This document shows positions 24,142 to 31,507 of a DNA stretch of 40,102 nt, piece by piece. The stretch's first letter is position 1, and each line of letters begins with the position of its first letter. A model generated the notes under the pieces. It made no database searches, was not told where the DNA came from, and saw only the letters and a program-made list of their open reading frames with translations. The stretch is from a virus: the IMG/VR virus record IMGVR_UViG_3300037516_000789, positions 1 through 40,102 of that record. The stretch is one strand, 5' to 3'. Made by a program: the position numbers and the translations under genes.

Positions 24142-24567
24142 TTAATTGGTTAGAACGGGCGATGCAGCGGACGGGATACCGCCGCTGATCGGGGCGTTCT
24201 CGGGAAGAAGGGCGAATAGACGTTCACACGCGATTTGGGCGTGATGCCGACCCTGAACGTCGCGCATGTTGCGGATTGCGTCCTGTAGTCGGTCGCGCTC
24301 TTCCGCGCACCGAGCGCCGTTGATTTTTCCCTCCGAATTCCATTTCCGCGCCTCGTCCCGCTCGCGTTCCAGCTTGCGAGCGAAGTCGGCGAGAACGAAA
24401 TCCTGCACACGGTCGCCCGCGTTATTCCAATTGCCGCAGATCCGCTTTTTCTTCCCATCAGTCTCCGGCGTGTCGCTTGTTTGGTGGTTCATGTTTTGAT
24501 TGGCTTTGATAACATCCTCGTAAATGTCTTGATCGGTGCGCCTCGTGTCTGTCGTTTCGTGGTTCAT
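24142..24567 (-). CDS. Coiled-coil protein, paralogue B
   Basis: A 141-aa protein with a duplicated N-terminal pattern: MNHETTDTRRTDQD, then MNHQTSDTPETDGKKKR from residue 26, so the start could also be at 24492. The upstream start is supported by the ATGA overlap with the preceding gene. The C-terminal MRDVQGRHHAQIACERLFAL matches paralogue A. It is probably a small helical oligomer of unknown role. Confidence 0.75.
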   Translation of the reverse strand: MNHETTDTRRTDQDIYEDVIKANQNMNHQTSDTPETDGKKKRICGNWNNAGDRVQDFVLADFARKLERERDEARKWNSEGKINGARCAEERDRLQDAIRNMRDVQGRHHAQIACERLFALLPENAPISGGIPSAASPVLTN

Positions 24568-24812
24568 GGCTTCGTTTTGTTAGTCACGCACCCGCAAAAC
24601 TCACTTCCACGGTGCGGATTCACTTTCTCCATGAATCCGATTTCGGGTTTTTCGGCGCGGGATTGGCGGTATTGCAATTCCACCCGCAGCGAGCCGATGA
24701 CGACCGCGCCAGCGCGACAGATTGCCATCGCCTCCTCCGCGCTTATGCTCTTGTTCTCAAGCGCGGTGACCGTGCTTGCCATTTTCTCTCTTAGTTTTTC
24801 GATTGAGTTCAT
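24564..24812 (-). CDS. Hypothetical protein (82 aa)
   Basis: Starts MNSIEKLREKMASTVTALEN. It has an N-terminal helix and an alanine-rich stretch (SAEEAMAICRAGAVVIGSLR), and the C-terminus has two cysteines (FCGCVTNKTKP). It overlaps the neighbours on both sides as ATGA. No family was recognised; the layout of the DNA suggests a small early accessory protein. Confidence 0.7.
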   Translation of the reverse strand: MNSIEKLREKMASTVTALENKSISAEEAMAICRAGAVVIGSLRVELQYRQSRAEKPEIGFMEKVNPHRGSEFCGCVTNKTKP

Positions 24813-25213
24813 ATTGATTTGATGTTTGTTCCTAGTTTTCTGGTCAGTCGGATGTGTTCGCGTTTGAAGTCGATCAGCTCTTTCGGGCAGTCCTCCACGC
24901 GCATGTGCAGGTATCGGTTAGACACGACGCTATCTGTAAGTCGTTCGGTGTATTCTTTTCGGTATGACTTCACCGTCTCGGGCTTTCCTTGGCGCTTTCG
25001 CTTTTTCCTCGGGTGATCCTTTGGGAGCTTTGCCCATGCTTCTCGCTGTTGCTGACGCTCACGGTCACGGATCTCTTTTTCCTCCCTGCGTTTGCGCTGA
25101 GTCTCCATCCGTTCAGCCCATCGCTTAGGGTCGTTCCTGAGCTTCTTCCACCAGCGATCAGTCGCCGCCTTGCGTGATGCATTAGCGCATGCGGTGGGTT
25201 TTTCGTTGTTCAT
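24809..25213 (-). CDS. Basic hypothetical protein (134 aa)
   Basis: Starts MNNEKPTACANASRKAATD. It has a strongly basic, helical middle (RKRREEKEIRDRERQQQREAW) and a C-terminal part ending in IDFKREHIRLTRKLGT. The end reminds me of small phage proteins of unknown function with 'R.hi.l.R' tails. A nucleic-acid-binding role is likely from the charge, but nothing is proven. It follows the SSB-like gene at short distance. Confidence 0.7.
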   Translation of the reverse strand: MNNEKPTACANASRKAATDRWWKKLRNDPKRWAERMETQRKRREEKEIRDRERQQQREAWAKLPKDHPRKKRKRQGKPETVKSYRKEYTERLTDSVVSNRYLHMRVEDCPKELIDFKREHIRLTRKLGTNIKSI

Positions 25214-25216
25214 AGC

Positions 25217-25513
25217 TCAAAAAGGAATCGTATCGGCTTCATCCTCCTGCGCCTTCACCTCAGGCTTGCCATACTCCGGCGAGCGGATCCCGAGCGGTTG
25301 CCCGACGTGTTTCCAGTTGCCGATGATCGGTCCTTTCTCGCCTGCTTCACGGCGTTCCTTGCCAACATCCTGGACGATGAAGCCATCGTTTCCGTATTGG
25401 TCGGTCCCACCATCCCGATTGTCCATCAGCGTGAGGTCCATGTATTTCCCCTTGGCTCCGATAAAGAGAAGGTCTTTGTTTATTTTGGTTACGTCAATTT
25501 TGAGTCGTTGCAT
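25217..25513 (-). CDS. Possible ssDNA-binding-type protein with an SSB-like C-terminal tail
   Basis: A 98-aa protein starting MQRLKIDVTKINKDLLFIGA and having YMDLTLMDNRDGGTDQYG then a GEKGPIIGNWKHVG segment. The last residues EDEADTIPF closely match the acidic Ile-Pro-Phe tail of bacterial SSB proteins, which binds many replication partners. The rest is short and could be a single OB-like subunit or a mimic that recruits SSB partners. It lies near the helicase and initiator genes. Confidence 0.65.
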   Translation of the reverse strand: MQRLKIDVTKINKDLLFIGAKGKYMDLTLMDNRDGGTDQYGNDGFIVQDVGKERREAGEKGPIIGNWKHVGQPLGIRSPEYGKPEVKAQEDEADTIPF

Positions 25514-25697
25514 TTGGTTTATGTGTTTGCTTTGTGTTGGTATTCCTTTTCCGAGATTTTGGCAACTGTTTCACAAGGTCCTTCGTTGCCGGGTCGATGA
25601 CGTAGAAGTCACCGTTGATTTTGCATCCGCCAAATTCCCTCGCGATACTGAGGTGTGAATTCATCCAAACGGATTTTTTGATGCGGTCAGGGGTCAT
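25494..25697 (-). CDS. Hypothetical protein (67 aa)
   Basis: Starts MTPDRIKKSVWMNSHLSIAR and continues GGCKINGDFYVIDPATKDLV, then a basic, polar tail (KSRKRNTNTKQTHKPNATTQ). Its end overlaps the start of the SSB-tail protein by 20 bases, and its start overlaps the MazG-like gene stop. Function unknown. Confidence 0.65.
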   Translation of the reverse strand: MTPDRIKKSVWMNSHLSIAREFGGCKINGDFYVIDPATKDLVKQLPKSRKRNTNTKQTHKPNATTQN

Positions 25698-26041
25698 GGC
25701 TTGTCCTTCACAAATTGCCCGCCGACCATTTTCCCGGTCCGACCGGCGATTTCATCGTAGGCCGCTTCAAGGCATTCTTGAAAATCAAGGCCGGCCATTT
25801 CAGCGGCGAGGATGAGGGTGACGGCGGTGTCGCCGATGCCGTCTTTGAGTTCGTTGATCTCGACTATCGACACCTGACCCGTCATTCGTCTTGCCGCGTC
25901 GATCCATACCGCAGCGTCCCGCGTCTCGGTGAGTTCTTCTTGGGTTTTGGACAGTTGCGCCAGAAGCGTGCCTTTACCGTTTGGCCCGGTGATTCCGCGG
26001 TCGATTCCCCACTCTTTCACTTTTTCGATCAATTCGTTCAT
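25694..26041 (-). CDS. MazG-like nucleotide pyrophosphohydrolase
   Basis: A 115-aa protein: MNELIEKVKEWGIDRGITG, then QLSKTQEELTETRDA (E-x-x-E-type motif), ELKDGIGDTAVTLILAAEM (D-x-x-x-D-type motif) and CLEAAYDEIAGRTGKMVGG at the end. These are the parts of the all-alpha MazG/NTP-PPase fold, which hydrolyses NTPs to NMP and pyrophosphate with Mg2+. In phages it may clean the nucleotide pool or dampen ppGpp alarmone signalling. The last helix with FVKDKP is typical of the phage forms. Confidence 0.83.
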   Translation of the reverse strand: MNELIEKVKEWGIDRGITGPNGKGTLLAQLSKTQEELTETRDAAVWIDAARRMTGQVSIVEINELKDGIGDTAVTLILAAEMAGLDFQECLEAAYDEIAGRTGKMVGGQFVKDKP

Positions 26042-26059
26042 TTTGGTTGGTTGATAAAA

Positions 26060-26521
26060 TTATAGGCGAGGACGAAAGATGATCACGGCTAAAGGGAATG
26101 GCCACGCTTGCCCGTTGGCGTTCTTCGCTCGCCCTTTCGGGAAGCGGACTTCCCCCTTCACGGCGTAGCGGTGCCACCATTCCGTATCTACGCGGGCAGG
26201 CACGAAAGCCACCACAAGCGCGCCATTGTCGCGGGCTTCCTCATAGGCTTTCTTCATCCACGTTCCAAGCTCCCGACCATAGGGTGGATTCATGAAGACC
26301 CGTTCATCTTGCCAGCTTTGTGCCAGCCCGTCTTCTTGAGGTGTGTAGTGCTTCTTGCACTTGGCTGTTTCATGATGGCAACACGGGTCGAGGGTAAACT
26401 TGAATTCAAGGTCGAGGTAGCTAAACCACTCTCGCGGTGTTGCCCATGTCATATCCACGCTTGATGACATGACGATTCGGGAATGTTTCGATATCGATGT
26501 TTTTTTGGATAGTTCGTTCAT
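26060..26521 (-). CDS. Dam-type DNA N6-adenine methyltransferase
   Basis: A 153-aa protein of the phage Dam family: after a short N-terminal tail (MNELSKKTSISKH), WATPREWFSYLDLEFKFTLD is a conserved opening, followed by DERVFMNPPYGRELGTWMKKA, which holds the catalytic NPPY motif. It uses SAM to methylate adenine, possibly to protect the phage from restriction. It is smaller than E. coli Dam and has no separate recognition domain. It follows the DnaB-type helicase gene. Confidence 0.88.
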   Translation of the reverse strand: MNELSKKTSISKHSRIVMSSSVDMTWATPREWFSYLDLEFKFTLDPCCHHETAKCKKHYTPQEDGLAQSWQDERVFMNPPYGRELGTWMKKAYEEARDNGALVVAFVPARVDTEWWHRYAVKGEVRFPKGRAKNANGQAWPFPLAVIIFRPRL

Positions 26522-26533
26522 TTTGTTGTTTGG

Positions 26534-27904
26534 TTAGTGTCCGCTCTTCTTCTGCGGTGTTGTCGATTTCTTCTTCCGTTGCACGAATCCATTCTTGAAT
26601 CGCACAAGTGAAGAATCGAAAATGAGATTGATGGTTTTCCCGCCGTGGCCGTTGTGCCGGTCCTTGGCGAGCAGGATGTCGTAATGCTGCCCGAAGCTCT
26701 CGGATTGCTTGTCGCGCTCCTGCTGGATGATCAAATATGCATCGCAATCCTCGACCGCCACAATCCCGTGCTTGGTGTCTCCGTTCTCGTTGATCTGGGA
26801 AAGTAGCAGGATTGAAATACTGAGTTCCTGCGCGATTTCCTGGATGCTGTGTGAGATTTCGGAGATTTCGCCTTCGCTGGATACAGCCTTGCACCGGATG
26901 AGTTGGAGGTAGTCGATGGAAACGACCTTCGCGCCGTTTTCCCTCACGCCCTTACGGATCACTGACAGTAGCGTCCGCAGTTGCCGGTTAGCGGGGCGAA
27001 CGAGCTTGATGGGCGCTTCGATCAGCTTTTCCGTGGCTTTGCTCAGGCTTTGGAGAAACCCAGTGTTGGTTTCCGGCACGTCGTTTTCTTCGGCGTAGGT
27101 TTTCGGATCCATGAAAGCGCCGGATGGGACTCGGGAAACCTGGATGAGTTTCCGGTCCATCGAATCCTTCTCCTTCATCTCGTAATTGATTTCGAGGCAT
27201 GAATGACCGGCGAGGGCGCATTCCAGAATGATCTGGGAACCAAGAACTGATTTACCCCCGCCGGAGTATGCGCCGATGATAATGACCCGCCCCGGATGTA
27301 GCCCCCGGAGAAACTGGTCAATCTCAGGAATCGTCGGGATCCCCATCGGGCTTTGTTTGCCGTCCAGACGTGCCTTGTAGGCCGCGAAACACTCGCCGAT
27401 GATACTCCGCGTCGAAATCGGGGGCTTGGAGGCCGTGAGGGCATCGTGGACGGCTGTTATCGGCCCGCTGGCGGCTTCAATCATCTCCTCGATCTCATCC
27501 TCAAATGCCGACCGCACCAATTCCTTGCCGGCGTGGATGGCGAGCCGCTTCGCGAGGTAGTGATTGAGCTTCTCCACATGCGCCGGGAGATGCATCGGCA
27601 GCGATGCCCTTTCCATGATGCCAGCCAGTCCCGAATACCCGCCGATAGAGTCCATCAGTCCCCGGCTGTTGATCTGCTCGACCAGCGTGACGAAGTCAGT
27701 GATTTGGAAATTTGTCTTGGCCCGCATCTCTGCCGCGAACTTGAAAACCGTCCGGGTGTCTGGCAGGTGGAAGTGCTCCTCGGTGACATGCGGGAAATCA
27801 TCGAAGGTTTCCGGGTTGTTCAGGAAACACGAAACGACATCGCGCTCATGCGCCGGAGAGTGCGGCATCGGGTATTCAACGGGGATGTGGATGAAATCGT
27901 TCAT
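26534..27904 (-). CDS. dnaB: DnaB-type replicative helicase
   Basis: A 456-aa protein with the DnaB N-terminal domain (EYPMPHSPAHERDVVSCFLN) and a RecA-like C-terminal motor. Walker A is GAYSGGGKSVLG; Walker B is VVSIDYLQLI; ILLLSQINENGD is motif H3-like and AKDRHNGHGGKTINL the H4 region with the arginine finger. It unwinds DNA ahead of the replication fork. It overlaps the initiator gene as ATGA, so it and its loader are made together. Phage-encoded helicase suggests replication not wholly dependent on host DnaB. Confidence 0.93.
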   Translation of the reverse strand: MNDFIHIPVEYPMPHSPAHERDVVSCFLNNPETFDDFPHVTEEHFHLPDTRTVFKFAAEMRAKTNFQITDFVTLVEQINSRGLMDSIGGYSGLAGIMERASLPMHLPAHVEKLNHYLAKRLAIHAGKELVRSAFEDEIEEMIEAASGPITAVHDALTASKPPISTRSIIGECFAAYKARLDGKQSPMGIPTIPEIDQFLRGLHPGRVIIIGAYSGGGKSVLGSQIILECALAGHSCLEINYEMKEKDSMDRKLIQVSRVPSGAFMDPKTYAEENDVPETNTGFLQSLSKATEKLIEAPIKLVRPANRQLRTLLSVIRKGVRENGAKVVSIDYLQLIRCKAVSSEGEISEISHSIQEIAQELSISILLLSQINENGDTKHGIVAVEDCDAYLIIQQERDKQSESFGQHYDILLAKDRHNGHGGKTINLIFDSSLVRFKNGFVQRKKKSTTPQKKSGH

Positions 27905-28677
27905 GCGCTGCGGAGTTCAGGGTTTTCCTCGAAATAGCGGACGGCCTTTGCGCGGGCTTTGCTCCAGTTGTTGAGGAGTGTTGAAATCGTCGTCATGCGG
28001 TAGCCGTTCTCTGGGATTTCGTAGGAGTAGTGTTCGCCGATGAGGTCCATGTCCTCCGGGGATGGGTCCACCTGGGTGAGCGCGATGTATTCGGAGACGG
28101 TCCAGAGGGTTGCTTCGCGCTGCCCGAACCATTTGCCGATTCGGATCATCTCGGGAGTGTTGCGAGTGACCTTGACGCGGCCTTGTTCGGTTTTGGTGAG
28201 TCGGTTCCATCCTTGGGGGAGGATTTCTTGAACGAAGGGAAATCCCCCTTGGGGGTTGGGGGGTGCTCCTTTCCCTTCCCTGTTCCCCTCCTTTCCCTTC
28301 CTTTCCAGACGTTCCTCGTCCGGTATCAATACCGTATCAATACCGTATTCGTGCAACTCCTTAAGTTTGCTGCGCTTAGGCTTGTTGATCACTTGATGTT
28401 CCAAGAAGGAAACCACTTTCCCGATGTCCCCATGGGTGGGGTGTTTTCTAATCGAAATATACCCTATTTCGGACAGCTCCCGTATTGATACCGTAGTGAT
28501 ACCGGATTCGTCATCGAACGGGCGGATGGCATTTCGGATCAGTTTGGCGTCGGCGTAGAAATAGCCCTCGTCATCCGCGACGTTCAAAAGCCCGATAGCA
28601 AGCAGCTTGGTCGCGTCGGATTTGCGGCCCATCACGGGGTGCTCCCAAAACTCCGGTTTGATGGTGCGGATTCTCAT
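27901..28677 (-). CDS. Replication initiator/helicase-loader-like protein
   Basis: A 258-aa protein starting MRIRTIKPEFWEHPVMGR, a common N-terminus of phage replisome organisers. The first 110 residues look like a winged-helix domain (LLAIGLLNVADDEGYFYADA). A polar linker with GKGAPPNPQGG leads to a C-terminal helical part with EEQ/NWSKARAKAVRYFEE. It would bind the origin and load the phage DnaB-type helicase, encoded right after it. Two iteron-like clusters lie inside its coding sequence (28322-28503), like the lambda O gene. Confidence 0.8.
   Translation of the reverse strand: MRIRTIKPEFWEHPVMGRKSDATKLLAIGLLNVADDEGYFYADAKLIRNAIRPFDDESGITTVSIRELSEIGYISIRKHPTHGDIGKVVSFLEHQVINKPKRSKLKELHEYGIDTVLIPDEERLERKGKEGNREGKGAPPNPQGGFPFVQEILPQGWNRLTKTEQGRVKVTRNTPEMIRIGKWFGQREATLWTVSEYIALTQVDPSPEDMDLIGEHYSYEIPENGYRMTTISTLLNNWSKARAKAVRYFEENPELRSA
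28322..28503. repeat. Iteron-like clusters, candidate replication origin
   Basis: Left cluster: two perfect tandem copies of an 11-base unit, GTATCAATACC, at 28323-28333 and 28334-28344. Right cluster: GTATTGATACC (28482-28492) and GTAGTGATACC (28493-28503), the same period; GTATTGATAC is the exact reverse complement of GTATCAATAC. Between them is an A/T-richer stretch with a palindrome CGAAATA/TATTTCG (28453-28459 and 28465-28471). The layout resembles an origin placed in the initiator gene. Confidence 0.65.
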
Positions 28678-28796
28678 AGCTTTTCCCTCCTAGCTTCCGC
28701 CACCGCCTCAAGCGCCTTCGTAAGCTCAAGCTGAAGTTTCAGGTTCATCGCCATCAACGCGGCAATCTGGGTTTCGTGTTCTTCGGGGGTGGTCAT
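28674..28796 (-). CDS. Small coiled-coil protein (40 aa)
   Basis: Starts MTTPEEHETQIAALMAMNLK and continues as a single amphipathic helix (LELTKALEAVAEARREKL). The stop overlaps the start of the initiator gene as ATGA, which supports that it is translated. It may simply couple translation or form a dimer. Nothing else can be said. Confidence 0.6.
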   Translation of the reverse strand: MTTPEEHETQIAALMAMNLKLQLELTKALEAVAEARREKL

Positions 28797-28842
28797 GAGA
28801 TCAAATCAGGTTGGCTGTGAACCGGGGCGGTCGGCCATGGCA

Positions 28843-31035
28843 TCAAAACAGACTGAGTTGCGCTTTTGCGTTTTTGAGGTTTTGAATCGACTGGCCGAAA
28901 TAGGAGTCTTTCAATTCGCTCCCGATGAATCTCCGGTTCAGCTCCAGCGACTTCACGCCCTCGCTCCCGATGCCCATGAACGGCGAGTAAACCAAATCAC
29001 CCTCATTGGTCCACAGCTCAACGGCACGCTCGACCACATCAAGCTGGAGAGGGCAAATATGGCGCTCGTCGGCATGGTCACGCGCTCCATTTTTATTCAG
29101 GACGTTGCCCTGGTCCACCGTCATCCATACCGGCGATGCCACTTCCTGCCACCAGTCCACCGGATATTTGTCTGGATCCTTCGTGACCGGGTTTGGATTC
29201 TCGCCGGGTTTGCGGAAAACAATCAGGTAGTCCGCGCAACCGACGCGGGAGTCGCATGAATCGGCCTTGAGCGTTTTGTATAGCAAGCCGTGCGCCTTTG
29301 TCCGTTGCATCTCGGTTACGGGCGATTTCCAGATGCAAATCCGCGAATGGAACAGGAAACCGTGTTTCCAAAACATGCGGATGATTTCACCGCTGAAGTC
29401 TTGGAACTCGATTTTCCCGTGCTTCCACTTCGTCGATAGCAGGTCAACGCAATGCACGGCGACCTCGCGCCCCGGTTTCATGATCCGCGCCATTTCCTCG
29501 ATGAGGATTTCAAAATGCGCCTTGAACTCTTCCATGTCCGAGCAGTTGCCCATGTCCTGGAGGTCGTCGGAGTAGGTGAAGAGATCGGCGAATGGCGGGG
29601 AGAAAATAGAGAAGTCGATTGACTCGTCCTCGATCTGTTTTGCGACCCTGACGCAATCGCCGTGGTGGATTTCCCATCCGTCGCCGGTGGCTGTGTTGAT
29701 GTCTGTTTTCATGCGGTGTTGTTTTTTTTCGTTTTCGACAAATGCGGCTGCTGCCAGTTTCATGCGCTCCTGCATTTCTTTATGCTGAGCAATCTTGCGG
29801 TTGATGGATCGGACGATTGCGCCCTCGGTGCTTGCTTGGACGATGTAGGCGTTGACCTCGCGTGTTTGGCCGAATCGGTATGATCTGCGGAGTGACTGGT
29901 AGAAGTCCTCGAAAGAATAGCTGAGTCCGACGAATGCGACGTTCCGGCAGTTTTGAAAGTTCAAGCCATAGCCAAAAATCCCGGCCTTGCTGATGAGAAC
30001 GCGGATTGATCCGTCAACGAAACCGTCCGCGGAATCCTCCTTTTTCTTGCCCGTGTCGCTACCGCGCACTTCGACGGCGTCGGGAATCGCGGCTTTGAGT
30101 TGGCTGGATTCGTCATTGGTGTTGCACCATACAATCCACTGCTCGTCCGACCCATTGACCAACTCGGCGACCTTGGCAACGCGAGCAGGCGAGGTCATCC
30201 GCATTTCCTTATGCATCGTGGTTGCACTCATGGTAGCGTGGCGGAATAGCTCCTCATCACCTGCGCCTGTCACCTCATCCACATCAACCGTGATGCTGTG
30301 GAGTGATAGCTCCGGCAGGATGTATCCTGCGTCATCATAGCCAATGTCGGACGGCTTAGAAACGCATGCCGCCCACGATGCAACCCATGCCCAGAAGTGG
30401 GATTCAGCGTGTTTTTTCAAGCGCCAGTCGCCAGTATTGAACGTATCGTTGATGAAGAACGTCGCGAGCATCTGCGCCGGCGTGGATACCCCTAGGAAGT
30501 CGGCGTGTTGACCGAACTCCGTGTAATCATTTGGAGACGGTGTGGCCGTGCAACAAAGCCGATAGGGAGTTTGCGCGAATGAATCCGTGAGTTTCCGGCG
30601 AAGTTTTCCGGTGAAGTTTTTCAGGATGCTGGATTCGTCGAGAACGACCCCGACAAATTGCGAGCAGTCGAAATGATCGATCTTCTCGTAGTTGGTTATG
30701 TAGATTCCGGTCGTCTGGCATTCGGCTTGCGATGCTACGACCTTGGCTGCAATCCCGAATTTCCGCGCCTCGTTCTCGGTTTGATGAGCGACGGCGAGCG
30801 GGGTCAGGATAATAACCGATTCCCCGGTTTCCATTACGACCTGATGCGCCCACTCAAGTTGCTGGAGAGTTTTCCCCAGTCCGCAGTCCTCAAATAGAGC
30901 CGCCTTGCCGGTGCGGCATGCCCATTGCACGACGTGGGCCTGCCAGTCAAACAGCGGGGCTGTGATGGGCCGGGGGTCGAAACCGGCGGCAACGTGTGAG
31001 CGGTTTTTTGCGAGGATAAATTGGTCGTAGTTCAT
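28843..31035 (-). CDS. SNF2-like helicase fused to a beta-class DNA methyltransferase
   Basis: A 730-aa protein starting MNYDQFILAKNRSHVAAGFD; a start at 31134 would be in frame but lies in noncoding-like sequence. Residues 1-460 are an SF2/SNF2-like ATPase: Walker A DCGLGKT (50-56), LDESS as motif II (132-136), CTATPSPND as motif III, and SLRRSYRFGQTREV as motif VI. After a helical linker, residues from about 480 form a beta-class methyltransferase: IFSPPF is motif IV, and YSPFMGIGSEG near the end is motif I. The last five residues QLSLF match the bacterial beta-clamp binding consensus. It probably methylates DNA while translocating on it, in step with replication. Confidence 0.88.
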   Translation of the reverse strand: MNYDQFILAKNRSHVAAGFDPRPITAPLFDWQAHVVQWACRTGKAALFEDCGLGKTLQQLEWAHQVVMETGESVIILTPLAVAHQTENEARKFGIAAKVVASQAECQTTGIYITNYEKIDHFDCSQFVGVVLDESSILKNFTGKLRRKLTDSFAQTPYRLCCTATPSPNDYTEFGQHADFLGVSTPAQMLATFFINDTFNTGDWRLKKHAESHFWAWVASWAACVSKPSDIGYDDAGYILPELSLHSITVDVDEVTGAGDEELFRHATMSATTMHKEMRMTSPARVAKVAELVNGSDEQWIVWCNTNDESSQLKAAIPDAVEVRGSDTGKKKEDSADGFVDGSIRVLISKAGIFGYGLNFQNCRNVAFVGLSYSFEDFYQSLRRSYRFGQTREVNAYIVQASTEGAIVRSINRKIAQHKEMQERMKLAAAAFVENEKKQHRMKTDINTATGDGWEIHHGDCVRVAKQIEDESIDFSIFSPPFADLFTYSDDLQDMGNCSDMEEFKAHFEILIEEMARIMKPGREVAVHCVDLLSTKWKHGKIEFQDFSGEIIRMFWKHGFLFHSRICIWKSPVTEMQRTKAHGLLYKTLKADSCDSRVGCADYLIVFRKPGENPNPVTKDPDKYPVDWWQEVASPVWMTVDQGNVLNKNGARDHADERHICPLQLDVVERAVELWTNEGDLVYSPFMGIGSEGVKSLELNRRFIGSELKDSYFGQSIQNLKNAKAQLSLF

Positions 31036-31050
31036 GGGTAGAAAAAGGTT

Positions 31051-31113
31051 CGCCCCTGAAGCCAAGCGAGAGATACCCACCCCAGCGGGGCGGCACGCTT
31101 GCCCACAGGGGCG
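31051..31113. other. Nested hairpin upstream of the helicase-methyltransferase
   Basis: Three stacked stems: CGCCCCTG (31051-31058) with CAGGGGCG (31106-31113), AAGCG (31064-31068) with CGCTT (31096-31100), and CCCC (31080-31083) with GGGG (31087-31090). The symmetry holds in DNA and RNA. It lies 16 bases from the start codon of the downstream gene, so it may control translation, or bind a protein as DNA. Confidence 0.5.
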
Positions 31114-31340
31114 CATTGATTGGGTGAGATTCATTCCGGTATCTGCGGACGGCTGCGGACTCGCAACGCCCCACCGCTAGCGCAAAATTCCTAACCGCCA
31201 AGAGGAAAAGTTGCCCGGGAGTTGAGCGGTTTTCGTGATTCGCACGATCCCGCCAGATATTCTGGAGTCGTCAGAACTCCCTAGGAATCAAGCGTTTGAA
31301 ATCGTGGGATATCGTGAGGAGTTTCAGAATCTATCTAAAA

Positions 31341-31370
31341 GGTGGATTCGATACCCACCGGACAGGCCCA
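31341..31370 (+). other. attP candidate, tRNA T-arm-like sequence
   Basis: GGTGGATTCGATACCCACC followed by GGACAGGCCCA reads like the T arm and 3' acceptor end of a tRNA, with one mismatch in the stem and no exact CCA end. Tyrosine integrases often recombine at such segments. It lies about 140 bases from the integrase stop, a usual distance. Nothing else of a tRNA is present, so it is not a tRNA gene. Confidence 0.45.
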
Positions 31371-31401
31371 TAAGTCGCTGAAAATCAAGGGCATTTTCCA
31401 G

Positions 31402-31421
31402 AGTTGACCGGCAGTTGACCG
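31402..31421. repeat. Tandem AGTTGACCG repeats (integrase arm-site candidates)
   Basis: Two exact copies, at 31402-31410 and 31413-31421, 11 bases apart and thus on the same face of the helix. A variant occurs at 31220-31228 on the other side of the T-arm-like segment. Such flanking repeats are typical of arm-binding sites of phage integrases. Confidence 0.4.
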
Positions 31422-31507
31422 CTTGAATCCCCCCCTTGCAAACGCAGGGTTTCCGCCCGCGAGCGGATGATTCCAGACGCGGACGAAATCACCACGCGAA
31501 ATTATTT

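Larger units (their letters stand above)
31036..31507. other. 472-base noncoding region between helicase-methyltransferase and integrase
   Basis: No convincing gene on either strand. It contains a nested hairpin (31051-31113), direct repeats CTGCGGAC (around 31144 and 31154), short repeats AGTTGACCG at 31402 and 31413 and a related AGTTGAGCG at 31220, and a tRNA T-arm-like segment (31341-31370). As it adjoins the integrase 3' end, it is the natural place for attP, and it also must hold the leader of the helicase-methyltransferase mRNA. Confidence 0.6.

Noticed and set aside
31051-31113. A known SAM riboswitch before the methyltransferase
   Set aside because: The stems do not show a SAM-riboswitch consensus I can recognise; only the symmetric hairpin is supported.
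31341-31370. A tRNA gene
   Set aside because: Only a T-arm and acceptor-like end can be seen; there is no anticodon arm, no D-arm and no exact CCA end. It is kept only as an attP candidate.
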